Positions 46,681 through 60,300 of a stretch of 64,000 bases of DNA are shown piece by piece. Position 1 is the stretch's first letter; every line of letters starts with the position of its first letter. The position numbers and the translations under genes were made by a program. The DNA comes from Hypomesus transpacificus (taxonomy: Eukaryota; Chordata; Actinopteri; Osmeriformes; Osmeridae). Where the stretch lies: NCBI RefSeq assembly GCF_021917145.1, contig NC_061071.1:5417470-5481469 (forward strand), given 5' to 3'. Under the pieces are notes generated by a model. It searched no databases, was not told the DNA's origin, and saw nothing but the letters and a program-made list of their open reading frames with translations.

Positions 46681-47522
46681 GTGTCCTCTCAGTGGCACGA
46701 GGAGGGGAAAGTTTCAAAAAGCTGGAGAGGGACAGAAAGAACATTTGCATTGAACACCTGAAGACTCACTTCTACCTGAGGTCATCCTGCCCCAAATCTT
46801 CCCCCTACCTGTCGCCTAACCCAGGTGAGTACACCCCCACATGACCCCTATCAAACCCAGGCTAGTCCAACATGCCCACATGACCCCTGACAAACCAATA
46901 TTGGGTTAACTAACATGTTGGCACGACATCCCCACGCACGTCAAACAAACACATTTGTTCCTAGAGACATTTGTAACTGGTGTGTGTGCTCGGTCCGCTG
47001 TGCATCTTCTCCGAGCAGAGATGATGACCATCTACTACTACGCATCGGACAGCGTTGATGGGACGTTCAAGGGAATGCCCGTGGTGCTCAACTTCACCGA
47101 CTCCAACTGCTACCTGAAGTGCGGCAAGGAGAGGGACACGGTGTCTCTGCGCATAGAGGTGAAGAGATACCCTCATTTACGTGGCGATACAGCGCATCTT
47201 CTTGTGGATTATTGCTTCAGAACTGCGATGATACTCATCATAACATACTGTGTTTACTTTCTGGGTCCCTGGCCATCAGACATGTGACAAGAAGCAGCTG
47301 AAGATGATTCCACCGGGCGACCAGGATACTCTCGGTTTCCTGTTTTACATGAAGGCAGTCTCGGTAACAGGCCTGCTGAGGTTTGAGTCCGCCGCCTTTC
47401 CTGGCTGGTTCATCCACACCAACAGTCGTCCCGGCCAGCCAGCCCCGTCAGCCCAGGCGAAACAGATGGAGAAGGGACAGGAACAAGAGCCTTCATTCTT
47501 TTTTCTGATTAAGAAGAACTGA
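46501..47522 (+). CDS. il1fma: Interleukin-1 family cytokine (novel teleost IL-1 family member type), 5' end missing in the gap
   Basis: Beta-trefoil cytokine acting on IL-1-type receptors. Clear exons are 46693-46824, 46965-47158 and 47280-47522 (stop TGA). Phases join. A partial exon ending at 46513 (TCTGACCAAG then GTGATG) fits the needed phase and is tentative; anything further 5' is in the gap. Family signs: MMTIYYYASDS with GMPVVLNF and YLKCG in the middle exon; in the last exon TCDKKQLKMI, FLFYMK, and RFESAAFPGWFIHT, which matches the IL-1 family signature FES-A-x-P-G-WF, and FFFLIKK at the end. It looks closer to the fish-specific IL-1 family member (and IL-1RN/IL-36-like) than to fish IL-1 beta. 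No signal peptide is visible. Family assignment is firm; the symbol is my best guess. Confidence 0.72.
46645..46683 (+). repeat. (TGTC)n microsatellite at a splice acceptor
   Basis: About nine TGTC units end some 8 bp before the AG of the 46693 acceptor, and so serve as the pyrimidine-containing tract for that IL-1 family exon. Length polymorphism could affect its splicing. Confidence 0.85.
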
Positions 47523-49145
47523 GGGACGTTGAAGACCCAAATTACTGGAGCAAGAGTGGTTCAAAGATGGCAGCAAGTTGTACGTAATGTTTCGAGAGTA
47601 TAATATAATGAGTTTTACATGCCAGTAGCCAACTAAGTATTTTTCAGGAATTTGTCTTGTTTAAATGTCTAGAACCTGTGGCATAGCCAGAAATGTTTTC
47701 ATTTGATGGTCAGGTGGGTCCAGCAGTTATTTTGGGGTGGCAGTTTTGTCACTATTGTTTTTACTATGCAAAGTGTCTATTGAAGTACAATTATTTAAAA
47801 AATGAAAATGTGTCATAGCTAACATTGCTTTGTCAAATGTTCACATCTCTTGAACCCCTAACCCAAAGGAAGAATTTGTATCTACTTCTGGAATGTTACG
47901 TGGTGCTGCACATGGGCATTTCTTGGGGGGGGAGGGGGGGGGGGGGAGTGGGTTGGAGTGGGTTGCCCCTGTGACAAGAAACTTGGACCCCCGTGTGGCC
48001 CTCCTTAAATGTAGAATCTTAATAATTGTAAACATCACATTTTGCCTGCTAATGCCTGCAGTAAAGAAAGCTATATGAGAGCGATAATGTTTAATGTCAC
48101 TGGCCCCAGCTTGACCTCCACAGTTGAAATGGTCTAAAACCTCCTGCAGCGACAAGTATAAACACATCATACCAACCACCATTAAAGTGTGTATATGTTA
48201 CCATTATTGGTATAATACTGTTTGTCACAGATACATTATGCATTTCTCACACTATTGGTCTCTTACCCTAAGGGCTTCAGATTACAGTTACATAGAAAAC
48301 TCTCCAATTTTTTTTGCCTTGCTCTGGCCTTGAAGACCAGCTGCACTGGATTGCTGAGCGTAAGGTCGTAAATCTGTCCCATGATATCTGGGCCTTGTAG
48401 TTCATGATATCTGGGCCTTTCAGTTTTCTATGGAAGAAGTATATACACACAGTCTTCTCTCGCCCTCAGCCGCTAAATATCCAGATTTGCACTTTAGGTT
48501 TAATATCTTCTACATATTAATGGCAATACTAATCAGTCAACAGCTTTGCATCCGGTTTTCAGTAATACAGCATATAAAGGTAAAAAAGTGATTAAGAGGT
48601 TCATTTTCAATCATATAATCCATACTCATTACCCATCTTCATAATTACAACAGTGTGATGTTTTTCTACTACACCATGTCATTGAGATGTGATACATTTA
48701 GATGTGGTATATTTAGAGGTGATTCCTTTTGATGTAATGGAATTAGTTGTGCGGTAGTGTACATCTAAGCTGTGAGTTTGGATATCAACCAAATGCACAG
48801 CAGAACCACGTGTTTATGTTACTGTGGCTGATCATGATTATTGCTCTTACTAAGAAAAGTCATTGAATCAGTCGTAATGATATTTAAACATGCGCGATAT
48901 ATTGAATATTAGAGATAATTTTGCAATAATTTTGTCATGTAAAATGTGAAAATATTGTGAATATCAAATATTTCAAATTAAACCATACTTTCCCAAATAG
49001 TCCAGTCATTTTATGAAAAAGGGTAGGACAAATTGCAACAGAAGCAAACTCAACTGATTTTGTATCCTCAATATGTCCTGAGTAAGGAAAAAAAAACAGA
49101 AGAATCCCATTAGGGGAAAGTTTAGAAAAAGACCCAGATATAGCC
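47523..49145. other. Downstream of the IL-1 family gene, no gene seen
   Basis: AT-rich DNA with no exon chain. A G-rich run lies at about 47925-47947. I did not find a convincing AATAAA close to the cytokine stop codon. Confidence 0.55.
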
Positions 49146-49754
49146 TACCGTATTTCTGCCGCGGCGTTTATTGAATAACGTTCATTTTTGGTTCGGCGTT
49201 TATTCAAGGGCGGCGTTTATTCGATGGCGGCATTTAATTTGTAAGAGAGATTTCGGGAATTGTAGCTGCAGTGCAAGCATAGACAACTTTGTTGCTGGCA
49301 TTTTGACAAATGAATCATGCAGCTAAAAACGCAGGTTTCATTTAGTCTACTTCCACTGAGCTCCTTGTCTATTCTTTGTTTGTCTATGAGTGCAGCAACT
49401 CCCTTTCTCATTGGCTATCAATTAGGTGTGTTGGTAGTACAACTGTCTCAGATACAAGTGCTCTACATTGTGTAGAAATCTAAAGCAGCATGCCTAGCTT
49501 TCAAACAGAAAGCTGTGCAGAAAGTTTTGTACATGTGTAATAAATACTGGGGTTGAATTTAATCAATTAGATAACTGTTTTCAGATTTTTTGGTGCAGCG
49601 TTTAATCAGGGGCGGCGTTTATTACACAACGTTCATTTTTGGTGCGGCGTTTATTAGAGGGCAGCGTTTATTCGACGGAATACGGTATTCATATGCCTAT
49701 TCATTCTTTTTCTCACGTGAATAGGGGGCGGCATTTATTCGAAGAAATACGGTA
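49146..49754. mobile_element. Tc1/mariner-like MITE cluster with CCGTATTTCT ends
   Basis: The left end TA-CCGTATTTCTGCC is at 49146. Matching inverted ends are at 49685 (GGAATACGG-TA) and 49752 (GAAATACGG-TA), each followed by TA. The interior has several copies of GGCGTTTATTCGA/GGCGGCATTTATT. TA flanks and inverted ends suggest a Tc1/mariner-type non-autonomous element. The second right end may be a partial duplicate. Confidence 0.6.
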
Positions 49755-52590
49755 GGGGAGAGTGGGGTGAGTTGTGCCAGTTTTTTACTTAAAGTGACTT
49801 TAAAACGAGGCCATGACAGGAATGCTCCCAACTAAAATATGTACATATATTTCAGGATGTGTTCCATCCCTGGGAACAATCACTTTGGATCTGAAATATA
49901 GTATTTAAGAAATATAGCTTTCTGAAAAAAAGTGGTCTTGTGGCACAACTTGCCCCCAGTGCGGGGTAAGTTGTGCCTTTAGAGAGAATACATTGGGGTC
50001 AATTGTGCTATTGATTATTGAAGTAAAACAGTATATTTTTTCATCTCAGAAACTGTGATGCTATATAAAAGCTAGATAAAAAATAATAATAATTACTGAT
50101 TATATAACATTTACATTTATGCATTTAGCAGACGCTTTTATCTAAAGCGACTTCCAAGAGAGAGCTTTACAAAAGAGCATAGGTCACTGATCATAACAAT
50201 GAGGTAGTCCCAAACATTGCAAGCAGCCAAAACATGAAGCATACATTGTGAAAAACCAAACAAGTGCCAAAGGGAAGACCCATAAGAGCATGCAATTATA
50301 CAAGTTACAAATTAAAACAACCTGAACCACAAAAAGTGCAAGACTGTACCTGTAGAAGAACAATCAACAGTAAAATATTTCACAGCGAGTACAAGAGTTC
50401 AAGAGTTAACTTCGTTATAACTAACTTACAAGAGCAGCAAGTCTCTCAATAAGAGTCATTGGGATCCTGGAGGAAACTACCATCAGGTCCAATCAAGCAT
50501 TCCTAAGTGTCGTTGTACTCCCGGAACAAGTGCGTCTTGAGCCTTTTTTTGAGGGTGGGGAGACAGTCAGTGTCCCTGATGGAGGTGGGGAGCTGGTTCC
50601 ACCATTGGGGGGCCAGGCAGGAGAAGAGCTTGTGTTGGGACCGGGCGGTCTTGAGCGATGGGACCACAAGGCGGTTGTCTGAAGAAGACCGTAGGTGACG
50701 GGTGGGGGTGTAAGGCTGCTCTGTCATCTAGGTGTAGACGTCTCTGAGGCAGGCCTCAATCCTAGCTAAGATCCCCGGATCAGTTGGGGGGAACAACAGG
50801 TACAGCTGCGTGTCGTCAGCGTAGCAGTGGTAGGAGAAGCCATGGGAGGTGATAATTGGTCCAAGTGAGGTGGTGTATAGAGAGAAGAGGAGGGGTCCAA
50901 GAACGGAGCCCTGTGGGACACCAGTGGAGAGCTGGCGAGGGCCTGACAGTTTGCCTCCCCAGGAGACCTGGTAGGATCTTCCCGACAGGTAGGATGAGAT
51001 CCACTGGAGTGCAGTGCCAGTGATGCCCATCTCAGAAAGTCTGGAGAGCAGGATCTGGTAGTTAACCGTATCAAACGCTGCAGAAAGGTCCAGCAGAATG
51101 ATGACGGATGACCTGGAAGCCGCTCTGGCAGACTGGAGGGCAGTGGTGACTGAAAGGAGGGCAGTCTCTGTGGAGTCTCGAAGCCAGATTGGTTGGGGTC
51201 AAGCAGGTTGTTCTGAGAGAGAAAGTTTGACAATTGGTTAGATACAGCACATTCAATTGTTTTTGAAAAGAAGGGCAACAATGATACCGGTCTGTAGTTC
51301 TGGAGGACGGCAGGGTTGAGGGAGGGTTTTTTGAGTAGAGGGGTAACTCGGGCCTGTTTGAAGGCAGAGGGAAAGGTGCCGGAGGTAAGAGAGGAGTTTA
51401 GGACATGGAGAAGAAAGGTTATGATGGAGGGGGATATGGTTTGAAAGATAGGGGAGGGGATAGGATCAAGGGGACAGGAGGTGGGGCGATGAGAATGAGG
51501 TCAGAGATCTCTGCCTCGGACAGGGGAGAGAAAGAGTTTAGACATTTAGTTGGGTCAGTCGTGGAGGGTGAGAGGGTAGGAAAGGTGGGTTTAGCGAACC
51601 GACTGCTAATGTCGGCGACTTTTTTCTCAAAGACGGAGGAGAAGTCGTCTGCTGTCAGGGTGGAGGGAGGGGGGTGGGGGAGGTGGGTTAAGAAGGGTGG
51701 AGAAGGTAGAGAAAAGTTTGTGGGGGTTTGAAGAGTTCATTTTGTTTGTTATTTAAAGTTATTTTACAACATCGAAGGCTGATTTTCTACAAGCCTATTG
51801 CGCCACATGAGCACATCACAGACATCCCAACCTGCATGATTCATTTCAGGGAGGCACCCCCACCCCCTGGACGCAATCAGAACGTGCGATATGCACCTGT
51901 CTCGACCAGAAATGACCATTGGACAGTCTCTCTCTCGCTCGCGTTAAATACAAAATCCCCGATATCCAGGAGATTGTATAGCATTTGCGAGCGTCAGGGA
52001 GCCGCTATTGAAATGCGGGAGACTCACGGAACTTCCGGGAGACTTGGGATGCCTGGTATCAAAGGTCAATTTTCTTAAACAAGGCCCAGGGCTTCATGAA
52101 CACATCAGAACAAAGTTGAGTTCAAATGAAAACAAAAAAGCAATTCTATTTAAAGGTAATTTACATGAACACATGTTCAGAACAAAAATAAATTCAAATG
52201 AAGACCAAACTGACTGCAATTCTCTTCACAGATCTTGCACAACTTACCCCAGGCCCTTTGGCACAAATCACCCCAATCCCCCGTTTTTTGAAAAAATGCA
52301 TCATCCAGCAGTTTTGAGCTAAAATCATGCTAGCTATGTTGACTCATTGTGTAGCTTACCAAAGCATTAAAACATGTGTGAAATGTTTTCAAACTTGTCT
52401 ATAACTGTTCAGAAACAACAATAAAAAAAACCTCGATCATAGAAATTTTACTTTGGAAGGCAAAAAATATATATTTGAACTCAAATGTGTTTACTTCTCA
52501 TGCTTCTTTACAGGATGAGTAAAATGACTGACTCTTCAAAAATGTGTGGTCCGATGACCAATTTCTTATATGGTTCCCTAAATCACCCCA
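49755..52590. mobile_element. DNA-transposon-like region with GGGGTGAGTTGTGCC inverted ends, invaded by a LINE
   Basis: The left sequence GGGGAGAGTGGGGTGAGTTG, then TGCC, is echoed in reverse complement near 52255-52282 (GGCACAAATCACCCCAATCC), and a shorter match lies at about 52570-52590. Internal GGGGTAAGTTGTGCC motifs also occur on both sides. The L2-like LINE (50108-51740) lies between. No transposase frame remains. Confidence 0.55.
50108..51740 (-). pseudogene. L2-like non-LTR retrotransposon, degraded reverse transcriptase
   Basis: On the - strand, fragments in shifting frames encode a LINE ORF2. A Pro-rich region with LTADDFSSVFEKKV comes first (about 51740-51600), then NLLDPNQSGF, then STGVPQGSVLGPLLFSLYTT and the reverse-transcriptase active site YADDTQLY (about 51030-50740). 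The C-terminal LFSCLAPQWWNQLPTSIRD and LKKRLKTHLFREY end at 50503. Frameshifts separate these blocks, so it is dead. The 3' UTR ends at 50108 with a tail (reverse of GCATTTAGCAGACGCTTTTA) nearly identical to the SINE tails in this window. Only the 3' half of an element is present. Confidence 0.85.
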
Positions 52591-52599
52591 CGCCTATTC

Positions 52600-54341
52600 A
52601 TTCTTTTTCTCACGTGAATAGGGAAAATAATTTAACCTTTAGATATCCCTATGAAACTTACTGAGTTGATCGAGACAAACTGAAAATGTATTACAAGTTT
52701 AATTGTTTGTTAACATGGGCAAACGGTGCATAATCTAATTAGGTATATGCTAATTTGTATAAATACTACAACAGAACTAAACGTTGGGTATAGCCAGGTG
52801 AAAATGTCTTGTTGAATCTTGTTGAAATATAACAGTTTATTAATTATTATTGCAGAGATGAGGTTTGGGATGGGTCGTTTCACCAATAATGGTCGTACCA
52901 CAGCTCAACACACGTCCAGATGTTCCCAATAAATTGTAGTTGATCACCAGGTATGTTTTCTTAATGTAGGTTGAATAATCCATGTAGGAGAAACAAAAGG
53001 AAATCTTTCTTCCCTGAGTGACAGCTTAGTGACAGGTGATTGACAGTTGAGTGGACCTTGAATGAATGATTGAATCTCTGCCCCTTATGGTGACATTTGT
53101 TTGCCTCTATAGTCTTTTACTGTAAGATGTCAACAAGATTCTACAAGACATTTCCACCTGGCTATATCCAATGTTTAGATATGTTGTGGTATTTATGCAA
53201 ATTAGAGAAGACATTAGTATGTAGCATTTGCTCATGTTACCAAAAAAATAAAAAATACAAACATAGGCTATCATTGGACATGTTTGTCTGTCTATCACAC
53301 AGAGAACGTCAGCAAATGAGAAAACAACCACAATGCTGATGATTTCAATTGCAAGTCATTTGGTAGTAAAAAATATCCATTAACATGTATCTTTAATGCA
53401 ACATTTAAACATTATTCGGTTACTGTTATTCACTCTTAGTAGTATAAATTAATGGATAAGGATCATAGTAAGTTGCATCTTTTTTTGGGACGGCTAATGC
53501 TAGATTCAATAAATGGTTGTCTAATTAAATATCTATACACCTATTTACATAAAAAACTATTCAATTTACTATGATCCTTAACAATTAATCCACAGCTGTC
53601 CTTGTGTGCTTCCTAATTGAAATTAACATATATTTTCATCTGCTGCACATATTTGAATGCTTGTTGAGTGCAATGTATCATATTTTGGCAACAACCAAAA
53701 AAAAGGACACTTTATATTAGACTAGATTTGTGCAAATGTTAATCAGATATGTGTATACAAGTTCATAAAATTCTTCAGTGTGACTTTGCTGTGGTATTTG
53801 ATTGTTACTAGAATATTTTTTATATTGCTTTGTTTCTGGTATTTTCATGAATGCTTTATCCTGGTATTTCAGGTCATGCATTTTTAAAATTGTTACAGTA
53901 AATGCAGCATACATTGAAGTGTAATTGTCAGGAAGGATATCTAAGCGAAAACCTTGATTTAATTTTTTTCATAAGTTTTAAAGAATTCAATAAAACTTAT
54001 GTAACTGTTTCATTTTCTGGAAAGATGTTTAATTGGTATGAAAGTATTAAAATCAACATCCATCCCCAAGACAAGGATTATTTACTGTCTGTGCTCAATA
54101 TATAAATTAGGAATTTGACAACATTACTTGACAGTTAACAAATAAACAACCACAAGTGATTATCCTATCAATTTTGACTTATTTAGAATAAATTGACACG
54201 CAAGAACAAACTGTGCAAAAAACACTCTCCAACACATTAGAAATGTATATATAACACATGTACACAATGTACAGCCATGATCACAGTGCTAAGGTGGGGT
54301 CAGGTGGAGGCTGGCCGTCCCTCCCAGGCCAGACGTCTGGA
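52600..54341. other. AT-rich interval between transposon remnants and ace2, no gene seen
   Basis: No exon chain, RNA gene or complete repeat recognised. It includes the presumed ace2 3' UTR immediately below 54342, but I could not pick out its polyadenylation signal with confidence. Confidence 0.5.
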
Positions 54342-57300
54342 TCAGAAGCCGGTCTGCTCCCCCTCGTCTCCCTCAAACGCCTTGTTGGCCTCTCCATTCA
54401 CGTAAGGGTTTGGGAGGGCAGCTGCGGCCTCGGGGTTTGCTGTTTTCCTACACGCATGTGCGCACACACCATCACAGACACACACACACGCATACATACA
54501 TAAACATACATACCCACACACACACACACACACATACACACATGTATATACACACACACACACAGCACAAAAACACAATCCCACAAACAAATAATCTTGT
54601 TACAGAGGATAGAATGGAAAGATGGTGTTGCTGTGTACGCAGCTTGTTCTAAATGTTCACTGTTCCAAACTTTGTTCATTTGTAAAAGTTAGTTTGTTTA
54701 AACAAACATTGTTTTGCTACATTCCAATCAAGTCAGAATAAGGTTTTAACTTACACCTTAGTGTAAACCTCAGACTACGCCTCAGTATACTGTAAACCTG
54801 AGATCAGACAGACACACACTTACATCTTCTTTCTGTCAAGGAAGCCAGAGACAATGAGGTAGGTGCCCATCATAACTACAAGTCCCATGACCACCCCAAA
54901 CACCACCAGCCACACTGTGACTGGCTGCTCCACTGGCGGGGCCAGTGTTGCTGGGAGACCCTCAAACTCCAGCGTGTTGTCATCCAGCTGGAAAGCATCG
55001 TTGATGCGACCACGAGACAACCTGTATGCATGGGGGAAGGAGAGGAGCGAGGAGGAGAGGAAAGGAGAAGAGAGCAGAGGAAAGGCAAGGAGAGGTCAGA
55101 GTACTGGTAAATGATGACTGTGTAGAAGAATCCTCAGCATAAGCAGCATGAATCCTCAGTAATGTTCCTGGTAGAGTTAGGTTGATTATTTGACCACATA
55201 AGGACTGTTTTCTGCAGGCCATGGGATCGTACCGTATAGCAGCCTCTACGTCTGCTTTAGGGATAAACGTGGTGGGGTTGCCGGGGTTCGTAACCAGGAA
55301 GTAGAAGGAGATGCGAGGTGTCTCCTTATAGGCCTGGATGTTTTCCGACCTGAGTGTAAACCAGGACATCACAACCAGTAAGCGCACGGATTCGCCCTTA
55401 CCCAACAGTCTTCAGTTGTCATCTATTAAGCCAGCTAGCCAGCCATTTTTCATTCCTTTATCAAGGTATAATTAGCATCATTCATTCCGTATTCATTCAG
55501 TGCAATGAGGGGGAGAGTGCTTACGTGAAGAGAGCGGTTCTGTTGGTGGAAGTGTAGTACTGCCTCATGGCATAGGCCATGTTGGTCTTGAAAAGGTACA
55601 ACTCGTTGGGGTTCCACGGGTACTGGGAGGGGTGCAAACGAGAATGTGAGGGATCGAGAGTGAATAGGAGTGAAAGAGACAGAGAGAGAGACAGAGAGAA
55701 AGAGGGAGAGAGAGGTAGAGAAAGATCAAAGTTAGTGTGCTCAGGAGGAACGACCCTCCCAGGTGAGTGGACTCACAGCTTTGTCGCCCATGGCGGCCTT
55801 CAAGCTCAGCCGGACTTTGATGGCAAACGCTGCATCTAGGGGAGGAAACGGAAAAGGACGTGGAATTAGTTTGGTCCGTGTCGGGGTCAAATCCGCGGGA
55901 GGGGATCAAGGAGAGACACGACCCGTTCAGAACTCACAGGGGTCTTCTGTGGTCCGCCAGCCTGGATTGTTGTTGGTTCTCTCGTTCTCGTCCTTTAACC
56001 AGGTGTGGAGGGTGCTGAAGTAGTCCAACAGTGGTGTGGCGTCCATTTTGACGTTTCCAGAAACCTGCTCCAGAGCCCTGGTCCACGACTTGGACCTCCC
56101 GAGCTCCAGCATAGCCCTAGCAGAGGAGGCAACACATTTTGACATAGCAACATAGCATAACATAACATTGCATAGCATTGCCTTCTCTTTTCCTCTGTTT
56201 CCTTCTTTAGACATAGAATAGCATAATTTATCATTTTACTGTACACAAAATTAATAATGAGATAGTATACTGATACCTTAACTTATTGCCAGCCTGCTTT
56301 GAGTTGGTGATGTCACACTTGAACAAAGGTCCTGTATGCCCTGCCTCCTGACATAGAGCCTTCTGGAACTGGAACTGGTAGATGGTTCTGGTGAAGTACC
56401 TGTCAATCATTCATACACACTGAAAGTTAGGGTCAGAGAGACTGAGAGATTATAAAGGAGAGATTATCAGGAGCGTGTTTGCCTGTGTGTGTGTGTGTGT
56501 GTACTCTACCTGATGAAGGAGTAGTCTCCAGACACATGGAATAGGGCAGGGGGGTCACAGTAGCTCTCGTCTCGGGGGATGGGCTCCACCACACCCACTA
56601 AATCCCGTCTGCATTGAGAGGGCAGGGTTACTGACTTTGCAGACATCGGATAGGTCACTTTCATGATTGACAACACTGCTATCTAATAGTGATGAAGCAT
56701 TACACTGCTGACTAAAGGGAGGCTTGATCGACAGTATTTAATCCCTGAGCCACTAAAATTATTGACAACTCTTAAATCCAATAGGCCTCAAGCACCGTTG
56801 ACAATACTCTTATCCAATTGGATAAACATGAGAACAAACACAAGACTCTTCAAACCAACAAATAACTCTCTTAAAACTCAAAGTCAATGGGTTTCAATCA
56901 TGGAACACTCTTATCCAAAAGGCATTGAGCCTGGGTGATATCACATCTATCACCAAACCACCCCCCGCTACCACTACCTCTCTCCTGCTGGGCCACCAGA
57001 CCTACTTCATCTCCCACCAACGCTGCATCCACTGGTTCTTGGGGATGTTCCCCATGAACACCTGCCATCGCCACTCCTCCAGCTGGTAGGTGAAGGGCAG
57101 TGTGGCCACTATGGTCAAGGCCTGCTTCAACAGGAAGTTGATCTCTGTCTCTGCAGGGCGACAGGAAGCAGAAAGGAAGCAGCATTACCTATTGATTTTT
57201 AAGAGTCATGTGCAGGCATAATACGCGGGCGCAGAATTATGACATTGGTCTGAGGCGAAATGTAAATAAACTTCTCAACTCATATTACGTCTCTATTATT

Positions 57301-60300
57301 AAAACGTTAGCCAAAAATGCTAAGAATTGAAAAGGAAACACTTAGCGACCAAAATTACAGCAAGAGACAGAGCCAGGGAGTTTTCAGGCAATCTTTATGA
57401 GGATGGATCAATACGTCTTTGCAAAGTCTGTCAACATTCAATCGACCATATTCGCTGTCAAACTGTTGTGGAACATCTTCGGTCGCTCCGACATTAAAAC
57501 AGGAAGGCTAGCGGAATTCCGCAGATTTGAAAAAAATCTGCGTATTACGTTTGGGCCTGGGCATGTGATTCTTCCCTCAAGTGGAAGAACACTCTGAAGT
57601 ACACCTGCAATAAACATTTCAAAAATAAAAAAGATTGTACCAGGAAATAAAATCGAAATAGTTCTCTTTCAGAAGATTCCTAAACTATTCCTAAGCCTAT
57701 CAGGTGTCCTGTCAGGTGTATTCTCAGTGACCCATCTACCTACCTTTATCGTCAACGAAGTCAGGTTCCAGGAGTCCCAGGGCTTTCAGGTGTTTGGGCG
57801 TGGCAGCAGAGAGCGACATAATCTCCCCCACGGCCTCGTGGAAGCCCTCATTGGCCCCGTCTCTCAGCAGGTAGGAGAGGTTACGATAGGCCATCTGGTA
57901 CTGGTTATGACCCATCTCATGGTGCGCTGTCAAGAAGTCATCCATGTTTACCTTGGTACACATCTTGATCCTTTGGAGAAGAGGACAGAAGAGGGGAGAG
58001 GAGAGGAGAGAATAGGTCCCAGGTTAAGCAGGACTGGTTCTTCATTGGATTAAGATGTTATGGTTGACTTGAATGATCTTCAGTACCTGAAGTCCTCTCT
58101 GTTGCCCATGTCCCAGGCGGTGGGGTGACACACCACCTTTCTTCCATCTTCAGGCTTCTCAAACATGGAATTGTTCCAGAAGTTGTCAAACATCTTATAA
58201 AGGTTCACCGACATGAAGAACTTCTCTGCCTCCTCAAATAATCTGATCTCAGGCCATTTCTAGATGAAGAAAAAAACATTGTTTTTTGGTTTGAAAAATG
58301 CATATCTGTATTTTATTGTGTCATTACTGGCCAAATAATTTCTTGAAGGTGGATTCTGACAAATCATGAAGCATCCGGAAGCATTGTAATATCCACTATA
58401 TGGTTCTTATCCCAGGTCCCCTAATCTTCAGCAGGTATGCAGTGGTTAAGAAGAAGTGGGTGAAGTCTTTCAGAAAATGTGCTTAGATTCCATCAGTTAT
58501 GTTTAAGAAGAAGGTATACTCAGTGCACATGCATGTGCACAGGAGGACACTACCGGTCACCTGGTTGGTCTTGGTGAGATGTGTTTGGGTGAAGCAAATG
58601 CCAGGTGTTTTACCTGATCCATCATGGCCTTGCTGACATCGATGTCGGGTTTCTCAGGATAGGGGACGGACAGAGGATAGAGATTGGTCCAGAATCTTCC
58701 CCACATGTCACCTGGATACAGATTTGTATTTGTTTATTAATACTTAAGTATTAGTAATGTTTTCAATAAAACAATCTTTCTTTTTCAACATGCTTTTTGA
58801 AGATGCTTAGGGACATATCCTAAGAAATATTTCCAGGGGAAGCTGAATGTTTGCCGTTCTCAATGTGCATAACATGTTTCACCTTCACTCAAACCAGACC
58901 ATAATCATCAAGTCTACAGGGTTGCCTTTCAACAGACCTGCGTCAATTCCAGAAATAAAGTACATGAAATACAGTCGGTGTATGTTTGGTTTGCCTCACT
59001 GTTAGCACTGATCCATTGGATGGATATGAATGGGTGAGACAAATCAAGTTCACCCAGTGCTTCTCTGATAGGACGTGCTGACAGGGGTGGGGCCAGGCCT
59101 GTGTTAGGCTGTGCAGAGCAGAGGCAGCATACCCAGTAGGTGAGCAGGCAGCGGCCCCTGCTGGTGGATGTGTCCAGGGTAATGTTTTTGCAGACGACCT
59201 CTCACATAGGCATGCAAGTCCTTGTACAGGGGCAGAATCTGGTTTGTGTGTGTGTGTGGGGGGGGGGGGGGGAGATGGGTGGAGATGTGGGTCAGAAAGT
59301 CCAACAAAGCAACAACAGAAACACTTGTGCATCTCTCATACACTGAACGGGTGACACCATGAACGAATGGTGATCACCGCCATTGATCGACAGTGCCCTG
59401 CAAGCCACATGGGGTGGTACCTCTTTGTAAATTCTGCGGACATCATCCATCAGGTCCTGTCTGCTGTACTGGTACTTGGGATCATCCTCAATGGTCTCAT
59501 AGTTATACCTCCAGTACGCACCATAGTCCTCAAACCCTGCAGAGTAAGGGGTGGGGGAGGGAGAGGAGGGGAAGGAAGGAAGGAGTGAAATATGGCAGAC
59601 AGAGAGGGACAGGGAGTGAGATAGAGAGAGTGAGGTGCAGAGATACAGAGAACGGGAGAGGCGCACGACAGAACATGACAAAAGAAGCATTTCTTATTAG
59701 CATGTTTTGGCTTTCAGCACCAGAAAGACCAGCAGAGAGACCAGCAGAGAGACCAGCAGAGAGGCCAGCAGGAAGGGGTTCCATAGTTACTGTTAAGCTT
59801 GGCAGCCTCGTTTTTCAGGTCGACGTAGTCTTCATACAACGGCCTCATCCTCTTGCCCACCTCCACCCGCCAGCCCTCCCACACATGTAGACGCTCAAAG
59901 TAGTCTCTGCTGTTGGCCATCACACTCTCCAGACCTGCACACACACACACACACACGGGCACACACAGACCAAAAGGAAGAACATGTCCATGTTTCCAGT
60001 CAGATAGTGAGGTGGCTTGTTCAGTAGAAGTCGATCTGACATTTTGTGATCGTCTATTTGACACCACACAGACACACAAAACAAGGACTTTCTTTTCCAC
60101 TCTATCTGATCCTATTCTCATTCTCCTATAAAGCAGGAAGTGTCTCCCTGCAGGAAGTCTTCTCTGTTCTCGGTAGGGCCAGTGGAGGTGGACTCCAGCA
60201 CCTGTCCCATAACAGTGACCTTGGACTTGTATTAAAGGGTGTTGCCATGGCATTCTAACAGCCGATTGTGCTGTCAGAAGAGATAAGCAGACAAGTGTCC

